50,847 nucleotides of DNA from Acidimicrobiales bacterium MED-G01 (GTDB lineage: Bacteria; Actinomycetota; Acidimicrobiia; Acidimicrobiales; Poriferisodalaceae). The position numbers were made by a program, and so were the translations under genes. The DNA lies in assembly GCA_002457435.1 (NCBI GenBank), contig NTLA01000014.1, forward strand, positions 1 through 50,847. The letters are read 5' to 3'. Below the pieces are notes generated by a model. It had not been told where the DNA came from. It searched no databases and saw nothing but the letters and a program-made list of their open reading frames with translations. Shown here piece after piece: positions 7,762-15,174 of the stretch (position 1 is the first letter of the stretch; every line of letters begins with the position of its first letter).

Positions 7762-9021
7762 GTGATTGACCTTCGACGTCTACGAGAAGAACCCGCCTAT
7801 AGATCCGGAGCGGAAAAAAAAGGTGCAAAGCCATCACTTATCGACGCGACTCTGGAGGCAGATGAACGCCGACGAACCGCGATGCATGATGCTGAAGAAG
7901 CTCGAGCCGCGCAGAATGCGGCCTCCAAAGAAATTGGTCAAGCTGAACCGAGCGATCGGACATCAAAAATAGCTGAAGCGAGCAGACTGAAGGCCGAACT
8001 TGAAAAGCTTGAGGTATTGGAAGCTGCGGCTGTCGAGGAAATGCGAGAATTCGCTCTTCAGATCCCCAATCCCGCTCACGAATCAGTGCCCGTCGGAGGT
8101 GAAAATGATTTCATCACCGAGAAGGAGGTAGGGGAGCAGACGCCACCGAGAGTGCACGACCACGCGGAACTGGGTGAGCTCCTCGGGCTCGTTGATAGTG
8201 AAAGGGCTGGCAGGAATAGCGGGAGCAGGTTCGCTTACCTGATGGGCCCCGCTGTGCGGCTTGAATTTGCGCTCGTTCAATTCGCCTTCGACATCCTTGA
8301 AGAGCACAGCTTTGTGCCGGTAGTTCCTCCAGTGTTGGTCCGTGAAGAGATGATGGTCGACGCAGGATTCTTCCCCACCGACAGGCATCAGGTCTATGAG
8401 ATAGCCGGCGATGACCTTTTTCTTATAGGGACCTCTGAAGTAGCGTTAGCAGGCCTGCACAGAGGTGAGCGCCTTGAACGAGATTCCCTACCCGTGCGCT
8501 ACGCCGGATTTTCATCATGTTTCCGACGAGAAGCCGGGACTTACGGTAAAGACACGAAAGGCATTTTTCGTGTCCACCAATTCGACAAAGTAGAAATGTT
8601 TTCGTTCTGCGACCCTGAGGTGAGTTGGGACGAACTCGAAATGCTTCGCTCTATCCAAGAAGAGATTGTGTCTTCTCTCGAATTGCCTTACAGAGTTATC
8701 AACGTAGCCTCAGGAGACTTGGGTGCCGCCGCAGCTAAGAAATATGACCTTGAAGTATGGCTGCCGTCGGAAGGTACGTACCGCGAAGTCACCTCTTGTT
8801 CGAACTACACCGACTATTCGGCGCGACGAATGGGCAGTCGCTACAGAGACGATCAAGGAACCGGGTTACTGCACACATTAAACGGGACTGCATGTGCGAT
8901 ATCCAGAACACTCGTGTTTCTTATGGAGAATAGGCAACAGAGCGATGGATCGATAGCAGTCCCCGACGCGCTCCGTCCCTATGTGGGTTTCGAATCGATC
9001 CCCGGGCCCAAAGAGTCATAA
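7762..9021 (+). CDS. serS: Seryl-tRNA synthetase
   Basis: This class II synthetase charges tRNA-Ser. The protein starts MIDLRRLREEP, the usual SerRS beginning, which fixes the GTG start. An N-terminal charged helical arm (about 25-100) is followed by the catalytic core, with motif 2 (FSSCFRREAGTYGKDTKGIFRVHQFDKVE, split here as positions 245-273) and motif 3 near the end (LNGTACAISRTLVFLMENRQ, 369-388). The length of 419 residues is normal. It lies downstream of the oxidase operon but probably has its own promoter. It converges on crcB and overlaps that gene's end by six bases. Confidence 0.97.
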   Translation: MIDLRRLREEPAYRSGAEKKGAKPSLIDATLEADERRRTAMHDAEEARAAQNAASKEIGQAEPSDRTSKIAEASRLKAELEKLEVLEAAAVEEMREFALQIPNPAHESVPVGGENDFITEKEVGEQTPPRVHDHAELGELLGLVDSERAGRNSGSRFAYLMGPAVRLEFALVQFAFDILEEHSFVPVVPPVLVREEMMVDAGFFPTDRHQVYEIAGDDLFLIGTSEVALAGLHRGERLERDSLPVRYAGFSSCFRREAGTYGKDTKGIFRVHQFDKVEMFSFCDPEVSWDELEMLRSIQEEIVSSLELPYRVINVASGDLGAAAAKKYDLEVWLPSEGTYREVTSCSNYTDYSARRMGSRYRDDQGTGLLHTLNGTACAISRTLVFLMENRQQSDGSIAVPDALRPYVGFESIPGPKES

Positions 9022-9336
9022 ACACCAGTGAACGCCAACCCAAGCGGCACCGACCCCTGCGACGAGGGTGCCTCCAAGATAAATAGCCGCTCGGATTCTT
9101 GAAGTACAGCTGAGGCTGTGGACCTCTCGCGCCACTCCCGAGATCGTCGTCATCGCCCCGACTCCAGCTGTGCCAAGCACTGTGGGCAGCAAACCATCTA
9201 GACCCGAGATAAGGCCGAGTCCAAAAGCACCAACCAAATTAAGAATCAGTGTCCCTAATTTCCCCCATTGAGCGGTAGTTTTCCAACGGAGCACGGCGCC
9301 AAGACCTGCGAAGCCCGCAAAGAGGACAATGATCAT
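9016..9336 (-). CDS. crcB: CrcB/FluC-family fluoride channel subunit, second of a pair
   Basis: The 106-residue protein has four hydrophobic segments and belongs to the Fluc (CrcB) family, which exports fluoride through dual-topology dimers. Family marks are the early GAVLRW, the GTLILNLVGAFGLG stretch (28-41) and a GVGAMTTISGV segment (59-69) in place of the usual GxxGGxTTFSTF. The phenylalanines of the pore 'Phe box' are therefore replaced. It overlaps the upstream homolog by four bases, so the two likely form a heterodimer. No fluoride riboswitch is visible upstream of the pair, where only about 38 nt are free. Confidence 0.75.
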   Translation of the reverse strand: MIIVLFAGFAGLGAVLRWKTTAQWGKLGTLILNLVGAFGLGLISGLDGLLPTVLGTAGVGAMTTISGVAREVHSLSCTSRIRAAIYLGGTLVAGVGAAWVGVHWCL

Positions 9337-9680
9337 CGTGCGTTCCCGAATAAACGACCGAGATCAAAGCTGACTCCGCAGCTGAGGAGCGTTGCCATGC
9401 CCCAGAGAACTACAAAGGTCCATCGTTGTTCTTCTAGGCCACCTCCGAGCAATACCGCCAGACCTGCAAAACTTGTTAATGATCCACACAAGCCAGCTGT
9501 CAACCATGCTTGGTCCCAACGCGATTGACGTGAACTTGACGCCCACCCGATCAGAGCACACCCAATGATGTTTGCTGCCAATAGGCCACATGAATCACCA
9601 ATCCAGGAACTAAAGGCCCAGCGAGAACCCGCTCCTACAATCGCAGCGACCACTACGGCAGCTATAGATCGTGTTGCCAT
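9333..9680 (-). CDS. crcB: CrcB/FluC-family fluoride channel subunit, first of a pair
   Basis: This is a four-helix membrane protein of about 115 residues. It has the family features GAGSRWAFSSW near the start, LLAANIIGCALIGW and GLCGSLTSFAGLAVL, the last replacing the canonical GGxTTFSTF loop; one Phe is kept. I chose the ATG giving MATRSIAAVV. A longer GTG/ATG reading would run into the divergent pdxH start. It pairs with the overlapping downstream homolog. The sequence is divergent enough that fluoride specificity is inference. Confidence 0.7.
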   Translation of the reverse strand: MATRSIAAVVVAAIVGAGSRWAFSSWIGDSCGLLAANIIGCALIGWASSSRQSRWDQAWLTAGLCGSLTSFAGLAVLLGGGLEEQRWTFVVLWGMATLLSCGVSFDLGRLFGNAR

Positions 9681-9718
9681 GGCATAGTGCCTAGTAGAGA
9701 AGCGGAGTTCAAGCGGTG

Positions 9719-10366
9719 ATGCCAGAACCAAACTCATTAAAACAGATCCGAGAGCTCTTGATGAGTGAGGGACTGCTGGAATCGGAAGCGCCCGATGACC
9801 CCATGGATCTCCTGAATTCTTGGGTCAGTTACGCGCAAGAACTTGGATTCCACAACGCGAATGCGATGACGGTGTCAACTGTCAATCAACAAATGGAACC
9901 CTCGTCGCGCAACGTCTTGATGCGGGGCCAAATTGATGGCGGCCTTGTCTTTTATACAAATTACGAAAGCGCAAAAGCTACCGACCTAGAAAACAACAAC
10001 AAAGCGGCGGCTCTCCTCGGCTGGTTGGAATTGGAGCGCCAAATAAGGGTCAATGGCCATATAGAGAAAACAAGTGCAGAAATAAGCGACAAATATTTTT
10101 CCTCCCGGGAACGTGGGTCACAAATTTCGGCCGTCATCTCTAAACAGAGTCGACCAGTGAGCGACCGAGATGACTTAGTACGAGCATGGAATCAATTAGA
10201 CCTAGAACTAGGCGACGAACACCCGCGTCGCCCCAGCCATTGGGGTGGTTACATACTTTTTGTAAATGAAATCGAATTCTGGCAAGGACGCCCTCACCGC
10301 CTGCACGACCGGATTCGATATCAACGAAGCGAGACTGGCTGGAGTATGAGCAGATTAGCCCCCTGA
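9719..10366 (+). CDS. pdxH: Pyridoxamine 5'-phosphate oxidase
   Basis: The FMN enzyme oxidises pyridoxine or pyridoxamine 5'-phosphate to pyridoxal phosphate, the last step of vitamin B6 synthesis and salvage. Visible motifs are SRNVLMRG (FMN binding, about residues 62-69), LGWLELERQIRVNG, SRERGSQISA and the C-terminal signature FWQGRPHRLHDRIRYQR with RLAP at the end. The length of about 215 residues is typical. A GTG lies directly before the ATG and could also be used; GGAG upstream suits both. The gene is divergent from the crcB pair. Confidence 0.95.
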   Translation: MPEPNSLKQIRELLMSEGLLESEAPDDPMDLLNSWVSYAQELGFHNANAMTVSTVNQQMEPSSRNVLMRGQIDGGLVFYTNYESAKATDLENNNKAAALLGWLELERQIRVNGHIEKTSAEISDKYFSSRERGSQISAVISKQSRPVSDRDDLVRAWNQLDLELGDEHPRRPSHWGGYILFVNEIEFWQGRPHRLHDRIRYQRSETGWSMSRLAP

Positions 10367-10369
10367 GAC

Positions 10370-11026
10370 CTAAGGCTTTTCTTGACGATCTATCCAATCC
10401 CGCGCAGCAGCCGCTAATCCGTCTATCAAGGCTTCGTGATGAGGTACTCGTCCAGGGCCCTTGAAGCCAGTCCACATTGGGCTCTTGCCGCGAATCCGGG
10501 GCGGCAGCTCTACTTGCACGCCACCACCGCTAGGAAGGTTTACCGGATTTCTGGGGTGCTGGCCGCGCAGCCCGACTGGTATGGAAGAAATATCGTGAAG
10601 AATCTCATAATGAGGTAGTTGAGCGATTAAACGACACGCAACGAATTCAGCTAAATCTCTATTTTGTCCGCCCAGCAGAACGGAACGCAACAAATCAGGC
10701 CGTCCGAAGCCGTGAATTGCTACAACCACGTCAACGTGGTCGATAAAGAGGCCCAGATTTTTTGACTCGGCAGGATCCACAAGACGGGAGGGGATATGCC
10801 ACTGATCATTAGGGCCTTGTAACACTCCGTAGTAAGAAGCTCCAGATCTTTCCGCTGCGGTGCTTGCAATGTCGTCGGTAACTTCCTCCAGCCAGCCCCC
10901 GTGGAAAGCCATGAAGCCGAAACGTGAACCTAGGTGCAGTACTTCACTCACCCCCGGTTGGGAAAGCAGAGCTTCGAATGGTCGGTTTTCGTCCAAGAGA
11001 TCATGGTGTCCAAGATGCAATGCCAC
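10370..11026 (-). CDS. Poly-gamma-glutamate hydrolase-like zinc protein (DUF867 family)
   Basis: The 218-residue soluble protein resembles the YjqB/PghP family of zinc-dependent hydrolases, first seen in phage that degrade poly-gamma-glutamate capsules. Its GFMAFHGGWLEEVTDDIA segment (37-54) matches the family's HGG..E..T zinc site. A second VVAIHGFGRPDLLRSVLLGG block (100-119) supplies further conserved His and Gly residues. The GTG start overlaps the ccdA stop by one base. Family membership is fairly clear. The true substrate here is unknown, and the linkage to cytochrome c biogenesis genes may be only positional. Confidence 0.7.
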   Translation of the reverse strand: MALHLGHHDLLDENRPFEALLSQPGVSEVLHLGSRFGFMAFHGGWLEEVTDDIASTAAERSGASYYGVLQGPNDQWHIPSRLVDPAESKNLGLFIDHVDVVVAIHGFGRPDLLRSVLLGGQNRDLAEFVACRLIAQLPHYEILHDISSIPVGLRGQHPRNPVNLPSGGGVQVELPPRIRGKSPMWTGFKGPGRVPHHEALIDGLAAAARDWIDRQEKP

Positions 11027-11886
11027 TACTTGGCCTCCTCAGTCGTTCTGTCTGATGAAGCTGGGTTTGATTGCAGCAACCACACCAGTAACCCGAGTGC
11101 AACAACGACACTCAATAAAACGCCGGTCCTGACACCCCCAACGTCGTTGACTGCGTTGCTCAGATTTGAACTCCAACCTTCGACCAGCGCAACAAACCAA
11201 TTAGACGGACTGCCTGTCCGTTCGAGTACCCAATAGATGACTAGGTAAGCCCCCGCTGCCACCATCAGGACCCCGGCTCCTCGGTCCACGTAACGAACTA
11301 AGGCTCGGAGCCTTTCAAGGAAAGTGGAGCGCGCAAGAGACAAACTAACGGTGAGAGCTAAGAGAGTCACCGACATACCGCACGCGTAAAGAATGAATGA
11401 TGTCAGACCTGATCTGAATCCAGTGACTGAAGTCGAAACGACGACAATAAAAGTTGGTAATCCGCAGGAGATAGATGCCACGGCATAAGAGACGCCAAAG
11501 GCCACCAGACTCCGAAGATTTCTCTCGCTGGTCCCAGCATCAAATTTTGGTAGAACAATATCTATTCGTCTACCGGCAGTCACAAAGCAGCCCAGAACGA
11601 TCAGCATTAACCCGACGCATATGGCTACCCAAGGAACGATTTCTCGGATAGCTGTGAAACCCAAAGAAATTAGTAACCCCGCGCTACCGAAGACAATTAA
11701 GAAACCCGACGAAACAACCGTCCCGGTGACTAAGGCTCTCGTAATACTCGCCCCAATGTTTGGGCTCGAGTTTGCTTCTATCCCTAAGAAGTACGAAATA
11801 TAGGCTGGCAACATCGCGAAGCCGCAAGGGTTAATCGTGGCGACTATCCCTGCTGTAAAAGCGAAAGCCAAATTTACGTCACTCAT
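11026..11886 (-). CDS. ccdA: CcdA/DsbD-type thiol-disulfide transporter
   Basis: The membrane protein carries reducing equivalents across the membrane for cytochrome c maturation. It has at least six helices and the two family cysteines in the motifs INPCGFAML (C21) and SISCGLPTF (C141). The 286 residues include an extra C-terminal membrane segment, as in longer DsbD_2 proteins. It overlaps the thioredoxin-like gene by eight bases and so forms a functional pair with it. The many CxxCH proteins encoded elsewhere in the window are plausible clients. Confidence 0.88.
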   Translation of the reverse strand: MSDVNLAFAFTAGIVATINPCGFAMLPAYISYFLGIEANSSPNIGASITRALVTGTVVSSGFLIVFGSAGLLISLGFTAIREIVPWVAICVGLMLIVLGCFVTAGRRIDIVLPKFDAGTSERNLRSLVAFGVSYAVASISCGLPTFIVVVSTSVTGFRSGLTSFILYACGMSVTLLALTVSLSLARSTFLERLRALVRYVDRGAGVLMVAAGAYLVIYWVLERTGSPSNWFVALVEGWSSNLSNAVNDVGGVRTGVLLSVVVALGLLVWLLQSNPASSDRTTEEAK

Positions 11887-12424
11887 CGCTAAACAACTCT
11901 TCTACCCGGACAACGAGACCAGAGTAATCAAGTACTCCACTGTGGCTCTCAAGAAGGTCACCGTCTTTTGAAATAAAGGCGGTGGTGGGCATAGCAAACC
12001 CTCCGAGTTCCTCAAGGAGATTGTGTTCATCTAGACCGACCGAATAGGTGACCCCTGTCGACTCAACGATTTCTCGTGCGGGCCGGGCACCTTCGACTGC
12101 GAGGCCCAGGATATTCAGCTGGTCGCCACGGCTCTGATGAAGCCTTTCGAAATCGGGCATTTCTTCAACGCATGGGGTACACCAGGAGGCGAAGAAGTTA
12201 ACGATGAGGGGGCGCCCTGCAAATATAGAAAGAGAACTCTCCTCTCCGTCGAACGTAGAAAATTCAAGAAGGTACAGCGGCTCGTTACTCTCGCTGGGAA
12301 AATCGCGAAGATCGGAGTTCGCGTTGTCTGAGTGGCCACCTCCGCCCGACAATAAGAAGATCGATGCACCCACCAAGTAGAGACACAAGAAACCAATTAG
12401 TGGTCGTCTCCAGGAAGGGGCCAT
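11879..12424 (-). CDS. Membrane-anchored TlpA/ResA-type thioredoxin
   Basis: An N-terminal membrane anchor (about 8-26) is followed by a thioredoxin-like domain. The active site is WCTPC (C82, C85), preceded by VNFFAS, and the cis-proline region is FAMPTTAFI. Such proteins reduce apocytochrome cysteines outside the membrane, using electrons delivered by CcdA, whose gene follows with an 8-base overlap. The family cannot be split into ResA, CcsX or plain TlpA from sequence alone. The length of 181 residues is typical. Confidence 0.88.
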   Translation of the reverse strand: MAPSWRRPLIGFLCLYLVGASIFLLSGGGGHSDNANSDLRDFPSESNEPLYLLEFSTFDGEESSLSIFAGRPLIVNFFASWCTPCVEEMPDFERLHQSRGDQLNILGLAVEGARPAREIVESTGVTYSVGLDEHNLLEELGGFAMPTTAFISKDGDLLESHSGVLDYSGLVVRVEELFSDE

Positions 12425-12487
12425 GTTGCTCTCGAGCGTCGGATTGAGGACTTCTATTGGTCACGGTACCTCTTGAACGCGTCGGAG

Positions 12488-12510
12488 CCCCCGGGCATTT
12501 AGCCCGGGGG
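12488..12510. terminator. Strong GC hairpin, possible terminator of whiB
   Basis: A perfect 9-bp stem (CCCCCGGGC/GCCCGGGGG) encloses the 5-nt loop ATTTA. One more G-C pair can close it. Neither strand has a T-run after it, so simple intrinsic termination is uncertain. Actinobacterial terminators often lack the T-run. Confidence 0.4.
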
Positions 12511-12592
12511 CCCCTCGACCGGACCGGTTCTTGCGACTTGCTGTTGGGCGGCCATTTCGGAGGCCCTCAGCGGTGACACGCCGGTGGTCTGT

Positions 12593-12624
12593 CAGAGGAG
12601 AAGCTGGGGGTGGCAACTCCTCTG
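12593..12624. terminator. Inverted repeat just after whiB
   Basis: An 8-bp perfect stem (CAGAGGAG/CTCCTCTG) with a 16-nt loop begins five bases past the whiB stop on the minus strand. Its place fits a 3'-end hairpin, but no T-run follows. Note that the arms contain Shine-Dalgarno-like GAGGAG. Confidence 0.35.
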
Positions 12625-12628
12625 TCGA

Positions 12629-12958
12629 TTAAGCAGGAATCAGTTCCGGTGGAATTGGAACTTCGTTGATTGCAACAACTGGGCGAGGCTCTTTAGGGGG
12701 ACGGCCCCGACCGCGTTTCCCTACCATTATTTGTCCATTCTCGATTAATTCACCACCCCAGATGCCCCATAACTCCTTACGGTTAAGGGCGGCATCCAGG
12801 CATTCAGTGGAGACAGGACATTTGGCGCACATTGCCTTTGCTCGTGCTTGGTGATTGGTGTTGTCCGAAAAGAACAAATGGGTCAACGTTCCGTTGTTGT
12901 CGTTGCATCGACCAGCAACATTCCATTGGTCTTCGGTTTCAATGAGGAGCTCAAGCAT
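12629..12958 (-). CDS. WhiB-family iron-sulfur transcription factor with AT-hook
   Basis: The 109-residue protein has the four WhiB cysteines (C18, C44, C47, C53) that hold a [4Fe-4S] cluster, followed by the GIWGG turn (65-69) that contacts sigma factor. The basic KRGRGRPPK stretch (81-89) is an AT-hook-like DNA-binding motif, as in WhiB7-type proteins. WhiB proteins are found only in Actinobacteria and their phages, so the gene is good evidence for the phylum. CGGAG precedes the ATG. The long upstream leader with a strong hairpin suggests transcript-level control. The subclass is inference. Confidence 0.92.
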   Translation of the reverse strand: MLELLIETEDQWNVAGRCNDNNGTLTHLFFSDNTNHQARAKAMCAKCPVSTECLDAALNRKELWGIWGGELIENGQIMVGKRGRGRPPKEPRPVVAINEVPIPPELIPA

Positions 12959-13433
12959 TGGATTCTCCGTTGTTCTTTCTCTTGACTAAATAGGGACTTT
13001 TGTTTTGGGGGATAAAAGCATTAAGGCCGCCGGTTTACCGGCGGCCTTTCAGTGGATTCTTTGATGTGCTGTTGCAGCTACATCTGCTCCTCCGAAGGCC
13101 GCCATGCCTGATGCTTAATTCCGGTGAAATAAGTAGCCGGACGCATCGAAGCAGAGCCGTCATTGAATTTTGTCGACACGCGTAAGTTGGACGCGACGGA
13201 TTGACAAAGCGCGCGCTGCACTGTGCTTGGAGCACAGGGCCAACTTGGGGACAAATAATTACGCATGATCTTCAAACAATTCCTGCCTAAGAGGATTAAC
13301 TAAATAAAGGCCATCACAAATGTGAGGGCTGGGTCAAACGAATAAAAACGACCACACATTAATAATGCAAATCAGAAGGGTAGCCCGACTGAGGGATGCT
13401 TCCACTTGTGATGAATCGTTCGGCTATGAAGCC
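12959..13433. other. 475-nt leader and promoter region upstream of whiB
   Basis: There is no convincing gene in this stretch. Read on the minus strand (whiB direction) it holds a small dyad TCACA-AA-TGTGA (13314-13325), a stem-loop CTGTGCT-tgg-AGCACAG (13221-13237), a short possible reading frame starting MRPATYFTG and ending 22 codons later in ATG-TAG, and a very strong hairpin about 65 nt before the whiB start. AT-rich tracts around 13340-13370 could hold a promoter. The arrangement resembles attenuated leaders, such as that of whiB7 in mycobacteria, but this is inference. Confidence 0.4.
13023..13048. terminator. Strong hairpin in the whiB leader, possible attenuator
   Basis: A perfect 11-bp stem (AAGGCCGCCGG/CCGGCGGCCTT) encloses a TTTA loop. 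It has an A/T-flanked base like a bidirectional terminator. On the minus strand it is followed by TTAATGCTTTTAT and then, about 65 nt on, by whiB. It could terminate readthrough from the MBL gene or attenuate whiB. Confidence 0.5.
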
Positions 13434-14522
13434 CTATTTGAAGGAATATTCCAAGACTCCGTCAGAGGCGCGAGTCGCATCATTTTCGCCAACCTGTCGC
13501 AGATGTTCAAGATGGGCAAATGTTTCCGACTCGGCCATTGGGCCCCAGGAACGTTGTTGGAAAAGTTCCTTCATGTACTTCTGAACGGAAGCCCGGCCTA
13601 ACTTGTCGGAGGCCTCTCGAAGTAAGTCGAGACGCTCCTGGTGATGACGTTGGATGTCTTCTACACGTTGCGAAAGGTTTGTGAATGGTTGACCGTGCGC
13701 GGGTAGACCCAATTTGACACCCTCGAAGGCTGCTACCCGGTCGAGACTGACAAAAAAATCCTTTAACGGGTCCGCTGCCGGACCGAAACCTGAGATATGC
13801 GGTGTGATGGTTGGTAAGACGTGGTCTCCGCAAAGCATTAGGCCCGCCTCGGGGTCGTACAGGCATAGGTGGTCAGTGGTGTGTCCAGGAGTGTGGACAG
13901 CGACGAACTCGCGCCTGGCGAGGTTGATGCGGTCCGCATCCTCAATTCGCTTTGTTGGTTTTGGAGTTGAAAACCAAGCTCCGCCCCAACCTTTTCTCAT
14001 CATGGCGTAACCAAGTTGACGATGCCATGGCATCTTGTAACGCTCGCCTCCCCAAGGGGTAGGCCCTCTTGGGCCGGTCTCAAGCCCGGCGAAAAGGGGG
14101 TCGTCGCGAAGTTGAGCGTTTTCGTCGGCAGCGGAAACATTGTGAAGTGGTTCGTCATCTTCGTCATCTAAGTTCCACCACATTCGGAAATTCTTGTGTG
14201 TGATGACTTCGCAACCGTACTTCTCGTGGAAGTGTCCCGCGGCACCGAAATGGTCCGGGTGGCTGTGGGTGATGACTATCGAATGGACCCGCTCGGGAGG
14301 GACTTCTGCCTGTTGAAGGCCTCTCATGAGAGCTTTCCAGTTGGCAGGGCCCGGTAAACCTGGATCAACCAACGCGGCGCCGCGCTCGTCATCGAGGATG
14401 TAGCAGTTGACGTGTCCTAGGCCTGGCATCGACATTGGCAATTGAAGTCGTCGAACGTTTGGAGCTAGTTCAATTATTGCGTCGTCAGGGGGACGTTGTT
14501 CCTCGCGCATTGGGCGGTTCAT
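13434..14522 (-). CDS. MBL-fold metallo-hydrolase (LACTB2-like)
   Basis: The 362-residue protein is a metallo-beta-lactamase-fold hydrolase. The metal site motif THSHPDH (85-91), the HTPGHTTDH block (210-218) and CGDHVLP (231-237) are all present, so two metal ions can bind. The C-terminal part (about 290-350) looks like the winged-helix domain of the LACTB2/BLACT_WH group. The group includes RNases and thioesterases; a substrate cannot be named. It lies just downstream of orn on the same strand but has its own putative -10 element directly before the start. Confidence 0.85.
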   Translation of the reverse strand: MNRPMREEQRPPDDAIIELAPNVRRLQLPMSMPGLGHVNCYILDDERGAALVDPGLPGPANWKALMRGLQQAEVPPERVHSIVITHSHPDHFGAAGHFHEKYGCEVITHKNFRMWWNLDDEDDEPLHNVSAADENAQLRDDPLFAGLETGPRGPTPWGGERYKMPWHRQLGYAMMRKGWGGAWFSTPKPTKRIEDADRINLARREFVAVHTPGHTTDHLCLYDPEAGLMLCGDHVLPTITPHISGFGPAADPLKDFFVSLDRVAAFEGVKLGLPAHGQPFTNLSQRVEDIQRHHQERLDLLREASDKLGRASVQKYMKELFQQRSWGPMAESETFAHLEHLRQVGENDATRASDGVLEYSFK

Positions 14523-14529
14523 TAGAGAG

Positions 14530-14535
14530 ATCTTA
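14530..14535 (-). promoter_or_regulatory. Putative -10 element of the MBL-fold gene
   Basis: TAAGAT on the minus strand stands 7 nt before the ATG, with no ribosome binding site between. This fits a leaderless transcript. Confidence 0.45.
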
Positions 14536-14544
14536 CCGGCTTAT

Positions 14545-15099
14545 CTAATTTGAATTCGATTTCTCACCGAGGTTAAAAAGATGTTCCCGGTAATGCCGCA
14601 ACTCGGCAATACTTTCCCGGATATCGTCAAGAGCCCTGTGGGAGGTTTCTTTCTTTGGAACCCCTTTTAGGACTGCAGGATTCCACCTTCGTGCAAGTTC
14701 CTTTGCTGTCGAAACATCAATGGATCTGTAATGCAGAAAGTTTTCAATGTCAGGCATGTACGCATCTAAGAACCTTCGATCCGTTCCAATCGAATTTCCA
14801 CACAGCGGCACGGATCTAGGTTTCTCCACATGTTCCATGATGAAGTCGAGTGTTTCTTGATAGGCCTCTTTCAAACTTGTGGATGACATGCGTATCTGTT
14901 CAAGAAGACCCGATTTTGTATGCATGTCAGTCACAAAGTCGTCCATTTCTGCCAGCTCGGATTCATCTGCATGGATAACTAAATCTGGCCCTTCAGCCAC
15001 GGTCTGCAAATGGTCATCGGTGATGATGGTTGCAATTTCGACGATGACGTGACGCGCAGGTTCCAGCCCAGTCATTTCAAGGTCCATCCAAACAAGCAT
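14545..15099 (-). CDS. orn: Oligoribonuclease
   Basis: This DEDDh 3'-5' exonuclease degrades di- and oligoribonucleotides. All catalytic residues are seen: D6 and E8 in the opening MLVWMDLEMTGLEP, D107 in GNSIGTDRRFL, and H154 and D159 in SHRALDDIRESI. The length of 184 residues is typical. The start is supported by the fixed position of the WMDLEMTG motif. The gene is divergent from dut, and both appear to be transcribed without leaders from the short shared interval. Confidence 0.96.
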   Translation of the reverse strand: MLVWMDLEMTGLEPARHVIVEIATIITDDHLQTVAEGPDLVIHADESELAEMDDFVTDMHTKSGLLEQIRMSSTSLKEAYQETLDFIMEHVEKPRSVPLCGNSIGTDRRFLDAYMPDIENFLHYRSIDVSTAKELARRWNPAVLKGVPKKETSHRALDDIRESIAELRHYREHLFNLGEKSNSN

Positions 15100-15105
15100 G
15101 CGATC

Positions 15106-15111
15106 ATGCTA
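15106..15111 (-). promoter_or_regulatory. Putative -10 element of orn
   Basis: TAGCAT on the minus strand is followed by exactly 6 nt and the orn ATG. There is no Shine-Dalgarno site, which fits a leaderless mRNA. Confidence 0.5.
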
Positions 15112-15162
15112 GGCGGACTGTGACTCCTATACGGGGTGCCTGCAGCCTGGTCCAAGTGTGCC

Positions 15163-15168
15163 TAAAGT
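15163..15168 (+). promoter_or_regulatory. Putative -10 element of dut
   Basis: TAAAGT is followed by 6 nt and the GTG start of dut. There is no clear ribosome binding site, so the transcript is probably leaderless. Confidence 0.5.
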
Positions 15169-15174
15169 CAGGGT

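Larger units (their letters stand above)
12425..12628. other. 204-nt intergenic region with two perfect inverted repeats
   Basis: This is the gap between the whiB end and the thioredoxin start. It is more GC-rich than its surroundings and contains two perfect stems, listed separately, and a CCGGACCGG palindrome at about 12519-12527. No open reading frame stands out. I see no conserved mark of tmRNA, SRP RNA, RNase P RNA or 6S RNA. It may hold the 3' end of the whiB transcript and the promoter for the thioredoxin-ccdA operon. Confidence 0.4.

Noticed and set aside
9680-9718. Fluoride riboswitch before the crcB pair
   Set aside because: Only about 38 nt are free and they do not show the riboswitch core.
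12425-12628. tmRNA, SRP RNA, 6S RNA or RNase P RNA in the gap after whiB
   Set aside because: None of the conserved sequence marks of these RNAs could be found.
13078-13275. 65-codon minus-strand frame in the whiB leader as a protein gene
   Set aside because: There is no ribosome binding site or family, and it runs across a stem-loop. Only its last 22 codons are of interest as a possible leader peptide.
13314-13325. CRP-type binding site upstream of whiB
   Set aside because: The arms are in the reverse order (TCACA-N2-TGTGA) with a 2-nt spacer, unlike the TGTGA-N6-TCACA consensus.
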